From assembly GCF_010122465.1 (NCBI RefSeq), contig NZ_WLZY01000002.1, forward strand, positions 75,076 through 139,075: a stretch of DNA of 64,000 nucleotides. The letters run 5' to 3'. Origin of the DNA: Phytoactinopolyspora mesophila (GTDB taxonomy: Bacteria > Actinomycetota > Actinomycetes > Jiangellales > Jiangellaceae). This document shows, in pieces, positions 16,699-25,268 of this stretch; position 1 is the stretch's first letter, and the number at the start of each line of letters is the position of its first letter. The notes beneath the pieces are model-generated. The model was not told the DNA's origin, did not search any database, and saw nothing but the letters and a program-made list of their open reading frames with translations. The translations under genes and the position numbers were made by a program.

Positions 16699-17460
16699 AT
16701 GGAACAGTTGACGGCCACGGAAACGGCGCGGTGGCTCGCCGGAGCCGAACGGATCACGGTCCTCACCGGCGCCGGCATTTCCACTGAGTCCGGGGTGCCG
16801 GACTTCCGCGGCCCGCAGGGTGTGTGGACGAAGGACCCGTCCGCGGAGGCGCTGTTCACCATCGGCAACTACCTGGCCGACCGCGACGTCCGACGACGCT
16901 CCTGGCAGGCCCGCCTCAATCACCCGGCCTGGAAGGCGAAACCGAACGCCGGACATCACGCGATCGCCGACCTGCACCGATCCGGGCGATTGCGCGGTCT
17001 CGTGACGCAGAACATCGACGGACTGCACCAGCTGGCCGGAGTCCCGCACGAGGACGTCATCGAGATTCACGGCACCATGCACTGGGTCACGTGCCTGAGC
17101 TGTGACCTACGCACGCCGATGCCGCAGGTGCTGGCCCGGGTCGAGGAAGGCGATGACGATCCACGGTGTCTCGGATGCGGCGGAATCCGGAAGTCGGCGA
17201 CGGTCTTCTTCGGCGAGATGCTCGACCACGCCGTGCTCCGGGCGGCCGTCGAGGTCAGCACCGACTGTGACGTGTTCATCGCCGTCGGCACGTCGCTCTC
17301 GGTCCATCCGGCGGCCGGGCTGTGCGATCACGCGCGCGCGGCGGGTGCTCAGCTGGTCGTGGTGAACGCCGAGCCGACGCCGTACGACGCGCTGGCGACG
17401 ATGGTCATCCGGGAGCCGATCAGCGAAGTGCTCCCGTGTCTCGCCGCTGCCGTGTGCTAG
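16699..17460 (+). CDS. NAD-dependent protein deacylase (sirtuin)
   Basis: A Sir2 family enzyme that removes acyl groups from lysines using NAD+, producing O-acyl-ADP-ribose and nicotinamide. It has 253 residues: Rossmann motif TGAGISTESGVPDFRG (about 23-38), TQNIDGLH, the catalytic His in EIHGTMHWVTC, and four zinc cysteines in two CxxC pairs (CLSC, CLGC). The late motifs GTSLSVHPAAGL and VVNAEPTP contact NAD. It has no close neighbour on its strand and starts divergent from the AraC-type regulator. Confidence 0.94.
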   Translation: MEQLTATETARWLAGAERITVLTGAGISTESGVPDFRGPQGVWTKDPSAEALFTIGNYLADRDVRRRSWQARLNHPAWKAKPNAGHHAIADLHRSGRLRGLVTQNIDGLHQLAGVPHEDVIEIHGTMHWVTCLSCDLRTPMPQVLARVEEGDDDPRCLGCGGIRKSATVFFGEMLDHAVLRAAVEVSTDCDVFIAVGTSLSVHPAAGLCDHARAAGAQLVVVNAEPTPYDALATMVIREPISEVLPCLAAAVC

Positions 17461-17583
17461 CCGCCGCGGGCGTCGTCGGGCGGCCGGCGTCGTCGTCGTG
17501 GGAGCTTGTGTTGTGCTCGGTCGAGTCCGGATGCGCGGGCCCGGGTCGCGCCGCCCGCGGTAGTTGGCGTACAGTCTGTGTCC

Positions 17584-17610
17584 ATGCGGCGCTTTGGCCT
17601 CCTGCTTAGC

Positions 17611-17631
<21 letters not shown>
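17584..17631 (+). CDS. Leucine-rich leader peptide upstream of leuA
   Basis: A 15-codon frame, MRRFGLLLSCRGEVR, with three consecutive Leu codons (CTC CTG CTT), 76 bp before leuA. TACAGT (17570-17575) is a plausible -10 that would start transcription at or beside the ATG, so the peptide may be translated from a leaderless mRNA. Leucine leader peptides before leuA are known in Actinobacteria. The stalling role is inferred from position and codons. Confidence 0.7.
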
Positions 17632-19447
<1,816 letters not shown>

Positions 19448-19490
19448 ACTCGGTCGTCGTCACCCGATTCCCCCCACCGACCACTCAATC

Positions 19491-19558
19491 CCCGTTGATC
19501 ATGGGCACCTGACACCTATTCGACGCCCAATAGGCGTCACCTGCCCATGATCAACGGG
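19491..19558. repeat. Palindromic element, GTTGATCATGGGCA type (copy 1)
   Basis: CCCGTTGATCATGGGCA (19491-19507) pairs perfectly with 19542-19558. The interior CCTATTCGACGCCCAATAGG forms a second stem-loop, and the segments between pair imperfectly, so almost the whole 68 bp can fold. It is homologous end to end with the elements at 20559 and 30037. It lies 43 bp after leuA and 6 bp past the 3' end of the convergent DUF559-like gene. Confidence 0.8.
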
Positions 19559-19563
19559 AAGTC

Positions 19564-20478
19564 TCAGGCGGCTTCCGGGCGGGCGTTCAGGGCGGCCATA
19601 CGGGCGGCGTAGTGGTGGCGAATCCGCGCGATGGTTCTCGCTGGGTGCCGGAAGACGTCGTCGGCGGTCAGAGTGATGACGATCCACCCGGCGTGGCGCA
19701 TATTCTCGTCGCGCGAACGATCGCGCCGCCATTGGTGCTTGTCGGTGCGGTGGTGGTCGCCGTCGTATTCGATGGCGATTTTGAGGTCCAGGTAGGCGAG
19801 ATCTGGCCGGGCGAGCCACCCGCCCGCGTCGTCGAGAACGTCGACGCCGACTTCCGGGCAGGGTAGGCCGCCGCGGACCAGCATGAGCCGGACTCGGGTT
19901 TCCATCGGTGAGTCGACGCCCGGCCGGATCAGCTTGATCGCTTGGCGCGCGATGACGATGCCGCGCCGACGCCGCATGGCGGCAGCTTTGGCGGTCAGAC
20001 GATCCGGCGTGGACCAGTGGCGCAGCGTCGCGTCACCGAGGATGACGAGACTGTCGAGGTTGAGCGCCGGCGCGACGTCGAAGAAGGTCCGTTCCGGATG
20101 GACGACGCGCAGGCCGTTCACATCGCACACGTCGTCCTGTAAGAGGCCGGTGTGCCCGTCGACGTCGTACATGTTGGGCACAACGACGCCCGGTGGGACC
20201 ATGGCGTCGACCTTGCCGTCGAAGTCGGGTACCGGGAGATCGCACAGCTGCGCCGCGGTCTCGTGGCTGAAGGCCGCCTCGCTGGAGATGACCAAACTGA
20301 GAGCCTGGCATTTGACCTCCAACGTGTCGGGGAGCGTGCACGGAATCCGGACACCCAAGTACGGGCGGCGGAACTGCGGGCCGGACAGGTATGTGCGCGT
20401 CAGGCCTGCTCGCAGGGCTTCGTCGACCCGGAACGGTCGAGAATTGAACGGTTCAGGGATGGTGTGAAGACGAGGCAT
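19564..20478 (-). CDS. DUF559-like (PD-(D/E)XK/VSR-fold) protein
   Basis: A 304-residue protein. Its C-terminal part resembles DUF559/very-short-patch-repair-like nuclease domains: RPDLAYLDLKIAIEYDGDHH (about 230-250) supplies the Asp and Glu of the core, and WRRDRSRDENMRHAGWIVI follows. The N-terminal half (about 1-150), with AGLTRTYLSGPQFRRPYLGV and FDVAPALNLDSLV, looks like the winged-helix part of AbiEi-like actinobacterial proteins. Proteins of this type are common in Actinobacteria and have no assigned role. ATG 20478 is chosen because the frame upstream is non-family sequence. The gene lies between two homologous palindromes (19491 and 20559), which is unusual. Confidence 0.75.
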   Translation of the reverse strand: MPRLHTIPEPFNSRPFRVDEALRAGLTRTYLSGPQFRRPYLGVRIPCTLPDTLEVKCQALSLVISSEAAFSHETAAQLCDLPVPDFDGKVDAMVPPGVVVPNMYDVDGHTGLLQDDVCDVNGLRVVHPERTFFDVAPALNLDSLVILGDATLRHWSTPDRLTAKAAAMRRRRGIVIARQAIKLIRPGVDSPMETRVRLMLVRGGLPCPEVGVDVLDDAGGWLARPDLAYLDLKIAIEYDGDHHRTDKHQWRRDRSRDENMRHAGWIVITLTADDVFRHPARTIARIRHHYAARMAALNARPEAA

Positions 20479-20558
20479 GGCGCGATCTTGCCGCGTATTT
20501 CCGCGACACGCGAATCGATATCCACAGGTTATCCACAACCCCCACTTCCCCTTCCCCT

Positions 20559-20622
20559 CGTTGATCATGGGCAGGTGGCACCTGTTCGGCTTCGAATAGG
20601 TGCCACCTGCCCATGATCAACG
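20559..20622. repeat. Palindromic element, GTTGATCATGGGCA type (copy 2)
   Basis: Arms 20559-20583 and 20598-20622 pair perfectly over 25 bp, starting CGTTGATCATGGGCAGGTGG. The 14-nt loop contains TTCG and CGAA that extend the stem, so the element is nearly one continuous hairpin. Compared with the copies at 19491 and 30037, several stem positions differ on both arms in a way that keeps pairing. It lies in a divergent gap, so terminator function is unlikely here. Confidence 0.82.
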
Positions 20623-20630
20623 GGGTAGGG

Positions 20631-20676
20631 GGTGGGGGCGGTCGCTGCAAGGGGGTGGGGGCGGTCGCTGCAAGGG
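20631..20676. repeat. Two tandem 23-bp G-rich repeats
   Basis: The unit GGTGGGGGCGGTCGCTGCAA plus GGG occurs twice in a row (20631-20653, 20654-20676), followed by a further G-rich stretch. The plus strand carries many G-runs of three or more and could form a G-quadruplex. It lies 90 bp upstream of the response-regulator/cyclase gene. The duplication may affect its promoter or be a recent slippage event. Confidence 0.65.
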
Positions 20677-20767
20677 GGAGGGCGGTAGGGCCCGGACCCG
20701 GGGGTGCAGGCACCCGGTCATATTCGGTGGCCGGCACCCTGGTGCCGGCGCCATTCCGCGCGGTGTG

Positions 20768-22117
20768 ATGTACTCCGTGACCTCGACCGACGGGCGAATC
20801 AGTGTGCTGCTGGCGGACGACAACGCGATCGTCCGGGCAGGAGTGGGTGCGCTGCTCGCGCTGGCCGGCGACGTAGAGGTCGTCGCTACGGCCGAGGACT
20901 ACGACGGTGTGGTCGCGCAGGCGGTCGAACATCGCCCGCAGGTCGTGGTCACGGACATCCGGATGCCGCCCCGTTTCGCCGACGAAGGGATCGAGGCGGC
21001 CAAGGAGGTGCGAAAGCGTCTACCGGGGACCGGCGTCGTCGTGCTGTCTCAGTACAGCGACCCCGAGTACGCAGTCGCCCTGCTCGCGCAGGGGGCGGCC
21101 GGGTACGCGTACCTGCTCAAGGAGCGAGTCGCGGATGGAGACCGGCTGGCGCGGGCGGTCCGGGAAGTGGCCGCGGGGGGTTCGATGCTGGATCCGGAGA
21201 TCGTCTCGGCTCTTGTGGTGCCCGCTCGGGGCGGTGCCGGATTGTCCGACGAGGAAGAACGACTGCTGGGGATGGTGGCGGAGGGCCGCGCCGTCAAGGC
21301 GATCGCCGCCAGCCTGGACACCACCCCGGCGGCCGTCGACCACGCGGTCGAAGAGTTGTTCCTGCACCTTGCCCGCGACGCCAGCGCCGGACGTAGCGAC
21401 GCGCTGGCCCGCCTGCGAAAACTGCACACCGCCATCCTCGACCGGGAAGAACAGGGCGAGACGCTCAGCCGGCTGCTGCCATCCAGGCTGGCCGACAAGC
21501 TCCGAGACGATCCCGCTGCGATCGGGCGAACGGACCGGCTGACCGTCACGGTCTTGATGTCCGACGTGCGTGGCTACTCGGGTATAGCCGAGCGGACCGA
21601 CCCATCGGTGCTGGCCCGACAACTAAATATGCACCGCAAAGCGATGAATTCTGCCATTCTTATGCAAGAGGGGACAGTCATGCAGTATGTGGGGGACGCC
21701 GTGATGGCTGTGTTCGGCGCACCGTTCCCGCAGGCAGACCACGCTGAGCGGGCGCTAGCTGCCGCCATCGACATGCATCGCCGGCAAGCCGACGTCGATC
21801 TTCATTGGACTACGGAAGGGCTCGAGCCGTTCGGGATGGGCATCGGCCTGTCAACCGGCGAGGTCGCCGCCGCGCTGCTCGGGAGCGACGAGCGCCTCGA
21901 GTACACGCTGGTCGGGGATACGGTGAACCTCGCGCAGCGGCTGCAGGATTTGGCTCGCCCCGCCGGAACGACGGTCGCCAGCGAGGCCACGATGGCCCTC
22001 GCCCCGACCTGGACGTTCGAACAGCTCGATCCTGTGTATGTCAAAGGTCGCGACACGCCGGTGTCGGCGTGCCGCGTCGTCGATTCACTGGAGAGCCTTG
22101 AGGGCTCCGCGCCCTAG
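20768..22117 (+). CDS. Response regulator with class III adenylate/guanylate cyclase output
   Basis: A 449-residue signalling protein. The receiver domain (1-130) has phospho-acceptor Asp63 in VVTDIRMPP and Lys in YLLKER. A middle segment (about 150-215, LSDEEERLLGMVAEGRAVKA) resembles a LuxR-type HTH, probably degenerate. The class III cyclase domain (about 255-440) keeps both metal-binding Asp (D266 in MSDVRGYS, D310 in VGDAVMAVFGAP) and the Asn and Arg of GDTVNLAQRLQ. The usual Lys before YVGD is Gln here, as I recall for many such actinobacterial proteins, so the nucleotide preference is uncertain. It starts a unidirectional cluster with an ABC transporter 14 nt downstream, suggesting co-transcription. 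Confidence 0.88.
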   Translation: MYSVTSTDGRISVLLADDNAIVRAGVGALLALAGDVEVVATAEDYDGVVAQAVEHRPQVVVTDIRMPPRFADEGIEAAKEVRKRLPGTGVVVLSQYSDPEYAVALLAQGAAGYAYLLKERVADGDRLARAVREVAAGGSMLDPEIVSALVVPARGGAGLSDEEERLLGMVAEGRAVKAIAASLDTTPAAVDHAVEELFLHLARDASAGRSDALARLRKLHTAILDREEQGETLSRLLPSRLADKLRDDPAAIGRTDRLTVTVLMSDVRGYSGIAERTDPSVLARQLNMHRKAMNSAILMQEGTVMQYVGDAVMAVFGAPFPQADHAERALAAAIDMHRRQADVDLHWTTEGLEPFGMGIGLSTGEVAAALLGSDERLEYTLVGDTVNLAQRLQDLARPAGTTVASEATMALAPTWTFEQLDPVYVKGRDTPVSACRVVDSLESLEGSAP

Positions 22118-22131
22118 GAGAGGGGCACGAG

Positions 22132-22851
22132 ATGACCGCGTTGAAGGCACGCGGCGTCCGCCGCACGTTCGAGGCTGACCTTGCGCCGGTGCGCGCGCTG
22201 CGCGGCGTCGACTTGGGCGTCGCCAAGGGTGAGTTCGTCGCGCTGATGGGACCGTCAGGCTGCGGCAAGTCCACCTTGTTGAACATCTTTGCCGGGCTGG
22301 ACCAGGCCGATGAGGGGGACGTCATTGTCGACGACCTCCGCGTAGACGGCCAAGACGAGAACTGGCTCGCGAAGTTCCGTCGCCACCACGTCGGTATCGT
22401 CTTCCAGTTCTTCAACTTGCTCGAGGGTGTGTCGACGCTGGACAACATCGTGTTGCCCGCGATTTTGGGCGGCCTGCGCCGTAAGGCGGCCGAGACCCGC
22501 GCGCGTGACCTGCTCGACCTCCTTGGCCTGGGGGACCGCACCGATCAGGTTCCCGCCGTCCTGTCCGGTGGGCAGCGCCAGCGGCTGGCCATCGCGCGGG
22601 CGCTGGTCAATGAGCCGGCCGTGCTGCTAGCCGACGAGCCGACGGGAGCGCTCGACTCCGAGGGCGGTGTCGAAATCCTGGAACTCTTCCGCCGCTTACA
22701 CGGCGACGGGCAGACCATCTTGATGGTCACCCACTCCGCCGACGTGGCGGCCGGAGCCTCGCGCATTGTCCAGATGCGCGACGGCCGGATCGTCGACGGC
22801 GACGGCACGGCCCCATCGGCGACGGCCGACGCGCAGTCCAGGCCAGGCTGA
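22132..22851 (+). CDS. ABC transporter ATP-binding protein (MacB/LolD type)
   Basis: A 239-residue nucleotide-binding subunit with Walker A GPSGCGKST (residues 40-48), Q-loop FQFFNLLEGVSTLDNI, signature LSGGQRQRLAIARAL, Walker B VLLADEPTGALD and the H-loop VTHSADVA. The Q-loop LLEG and TLDNI pattern is typical of ATPases that pair with FtsX-fold permeases. It is followed by two such permeases. RBS GAGAGG is seen before ATG 22132. It probably powers lipid or lipoprotein handling, or peptide export or resistance. The substrate is unknown. Confidence 0.93.
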   Translation: MTALKARGVRRTFEADLAPVRALRGVDLGVAKGEFVALMGPSGCGKSTLLNIFAGLDQADEGDVIVDDLRVDGQDENWLAKFRRHHVGIVFQFFNLLEGVSTLDNIVLPAILGGLRRKAAETRARDLLDLLGLGDRTDQVPAVLSGGQRQRLAIARALVNEPAVLLADEPTGALDSEGGVEILELFRRLHGDGQTILMVTHSADVAAGASRIVQMRDGRIVDGDGTAPSATADAQSRPG

Positions 22852-22855
22852 CGCC

Positions 22856-25261
22856 ATGACCGTGGTCGCGTTCTGGTTCCGGCTCGACCTGCGCCGACGA
22901 TGGCGGTCGCTGCTGGTCATGACGCTGCTCATCGCCCTGGCTGCGGGCACCGTCATGACGGCGGCAGCCGGAGCCCGGCGCGGTGCGAGTGGCGTGGACC
23001 GGTTGGTGGAGCAGACGCTGCCGGCGACGGCCGTGGTCCTGCCGAACGAACCCGGCTTCGACTGGGCGGCAGTGCGAGAAATTGCGCAGGTCGAGGCGCT
23101 CACCACGTTCGTTGTAGGTGGCTACCAGGTGGAAGGCGTTCCGCTTGAGTACCAGGAGAGCGCCGGTCACATGCCTCCTGCGGACGACGAGGTGATGCGC
23201 ACCATCGAGCGGCCGATCGTCCTCGACGGGAGGCTCTTCGACCCAGCCCGGCCGGACGAAGTGGTGGCGTCGCCGCGGTTCGAGGATTCGTTCGGGCTCG
23301 GTGTCGGTGACACAGTGACCATCCGGCTGTACGCGCCCGAGCAGATCGATGCGTTCTTCACCGAGAACATCGAGCCGATAAATGCGGAAGGGCCAGCCAT
23401 CGAGGCGACCATCGTCGGAGTCGTCCGGTCGGCGTGGTTCAGCGAGGAGGTCATGGACGATCCCGGCTTCGTCGTTCCCTCGCCCGCCCTGTACGAGGAG
23501 TACGCTCCGAGCCTGCTCGGAGCCGAGCTCGGAAGCGGCTACGTGAACGCGTTGGTCCGCTTGCACGGTGGGGAGGGGGAGATCCCGGCGTTCAAGGCCA
23601 ACCTCGCCGAGGTGACCGGCAATCCCGGGATCGACGTGTGGAACATGGCCGACGACATCCGCCATTACCGGGAGCTGACCGGATTTGAGGCGAACAGCCT
23701 GCTGGCCTTTGCTGCTGCCGCGGGGATTGCTGCCGTCTTCCTCGTCGGCCAGTCGATCGCCCGCTACGCCGCGTCGACCGTCGCCGACCTGCAGGTGATG
23801 CGTGCGGTGGGCATGGCGCCCCGCCAGTCACGCTGGGTGGCGGCAACCGGTCCCGCCCTGGCCGCCCTGGCCGGCGCTGCATTCGGTGTGGGGGGAGCGG
23901 TGGTGGCGTCGAGGTGGTTCCCTATCGGCAGCGCCTCGCTCATCGAACCTTCGCCGGGTATGGACGTGGATGTGCCGGTGTTGGTGACCGGCCTGGCCGC
24001 CATCCCCATCCTGGTGGCCGCGGGAGCGTTGGCGTCGGCCTCACTTGCCGTGCATTCGACTCTGAGGACCGCGCCGGTCCACCGTTCCACCGTGGCAGCC
24101 GCGATGGCCAGGTCCGGAGCGCCGGTGCCCGCCCTGGTCGGCGCCCGGTTCGCGCTCGAGGCCGGTCGTGGACACCAGGCGGTGCCCGTGCGCCCGGCGC
24201 TGTTCGGTGCCGTGGCGGGTGTGCTTGGCGTGATGGCCGCGATGACCTTTTCCAGCGGCATCACCGACGCGGCGGGGAACCTGGAGCGGTTCGGCCAGAC
24301 GTATCAGCTGCAGGCGCTCGTCGGCTACAACGACGTCGACTTCGCCCCGGTGGACGAACTGCTCGCGGTAGTTGCCGACGACGTGGATGTCGCGGGCGTC
24401 AACGACACCCGCCAGGACATCGCGCAGGTCTCGGACGTGGCTGTCGCGTTGGCGACGTACCAGCCGGTGGGCCATGCCATCGACGTCGTGCTGAGCGACG
24501 GCAGGATGCCGGAGCGTGCCGGTGAAGTCGCTCTGGCACCGCGTTCGGCCGCCGCCATGGGCGCAGAGGTGGGAGACACGATTGACCTGATCGGCGACAA
24601 GGGTGAGGAAGAGGCCACCGTGACCGGCCTGGCGTTCGTACCGGCCGCCCCGCACAACGACTATGCCACTGGCGGATGGGTGACTCCGGAGACCTATGAC
24701 GGGCTCTTCGCCGGATTCAAGTTCCACATGGGCCTGGTGGCGCTGCGGCCCGGTGCCGATCGCGACGCCGTCGCGGCCCGGCTGGCCGACCCGGAAGCGG
24801 CGGGAGGTGCGATGCTGGTCCCGCCGCAGCCACCGCTCGAACTGGCCGAGCTGCGGCAGGTCCGCGAGCTGCCGGTGTATCTGGCCGGCTTCCTGGCGGT
24901 GCTGGCCATGGGGGCCGTTGGGCATGCGCTGGCCACGGCCGTGCGGCGCCGCCGCCACGATCTGGCTGTCCTGCGTGCGGTCGGAATGACACGGTGGCAG
25001 TCGCGGGCCGTGGTGGTGACCCAGGCGTCCGTGCTGGCCCTGGTAGGGCTCGGGATCGGGGTACCACTCGGCATCGCGGTTGGACGAATGGTGTGGCGCT
25101 ACGTCGCCAACACCACCCCGGTCTTGTACGTGCCACCCGTCGCGTGGCTGGCGCTGGTACTGGTGGTGCCGCTAGCGCTGGTAGCGGCGAATCTGCTGGC
25201 GGCCTGGCCGGGGCAACGGGCGGCATCCCTGCGAGTCGGCCACGTGTTGCGGGCGGAGTGA
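22856..25261 (+). CDS. FtsX-like ABC transporter permease, paralogue 1
   Basis: An 801-residue permease with two FtsX units. An N-terminal membrane helix (about 17-37, RSLLVMTLLIALAAGTVM) is followed by a large extracellular domain (about 40-260). Three helices surround VADLQVMRAVGMAPRQSRWV, and a second extracellular domain (about 460-660) precedes three C-terminal helices around HDLAVLRAVGMTRWQSRAV. The GM-x-P/R-x-Q-S signature in the coupling loop is seen twice. ATG 22856 is 4 nt after the ATPase stop. The next gene is a clear paralogue. The substrate is not evident. Confidence 0.9.
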   Translation: MTVVAFWFRLDLRRRWRSLLVMTLLIALAAGTVMTAAAGARRGASGVDRLVEQTLPATAVVLPNEPGFDWAAVREIAQVEALTTFVVGGYQVEGVPLEYQESAGHMPPADDEVMRTIERPIVLDGRLFDPARPDEVVASPRFEDSFGLGVGDTVTIRLYAPEQIDAFFTENIEPINAEGPAIEATIVGVVRSAWFSEEVMDDPGFVVPSPALYEEYAPSLLGAELGSGYVNALVRLHGGEGEIPAFKANLAEVTGNPGIDVWNMADDIRHYRELTGFEANSLLAFAAAAGIAAVFLVGQSIARYAASTVADLQVMRAVGMAPRQSRWVAATGPALAALAGAAFGVGGAVVASRWFPIGSASLIEPSPGMDVDVPVLVTGLAAIPILVAAGALASASLAVHSTLRTAPVHRSTVAAAMARSGAPVPALVGARFALEAGRGHQAVPVRPALFGAVAGVLGVMAAMTFSSGITDAAGNLERFGQTYQLQALVGYNDVDFAPVDELLAVVADDVDVAGVNDTRQDIAQVSDVAVALATYQPVGHAIDVVLSDGRMPERAGEVALAPRSAAAMGAEVGDTIDLIGDKGEEEATVTGLAFVPAAPHNDYATGGWVTPETYDGLFAGFKFHMGLVALRPGADRDAVAARLADPEAAGGAMLVPPQPPLELAELRQVRELPVYLAGFLAVLAMGAVGHALATAVRRRRHDLAVLRAVGMTRWQSRAVVVTQASVLALVGLGIGVPLGIAVGRMVWRYVANTTPVLYVPPVAWLALVLVVPLALVAANLLAAWPGQRAASLRVGHVLRAE

Positions 25262-25268
25262 TGTTGTC

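Noticed and set aside
19564-20478. Abortive-infection AbiE antitoxin
   Set aside because: The N-terminal winged-helix similarity is weak, the C-terminus is nuclease-like, and no AbiEii nucleotidyltransferase toxin gene is adjacent.
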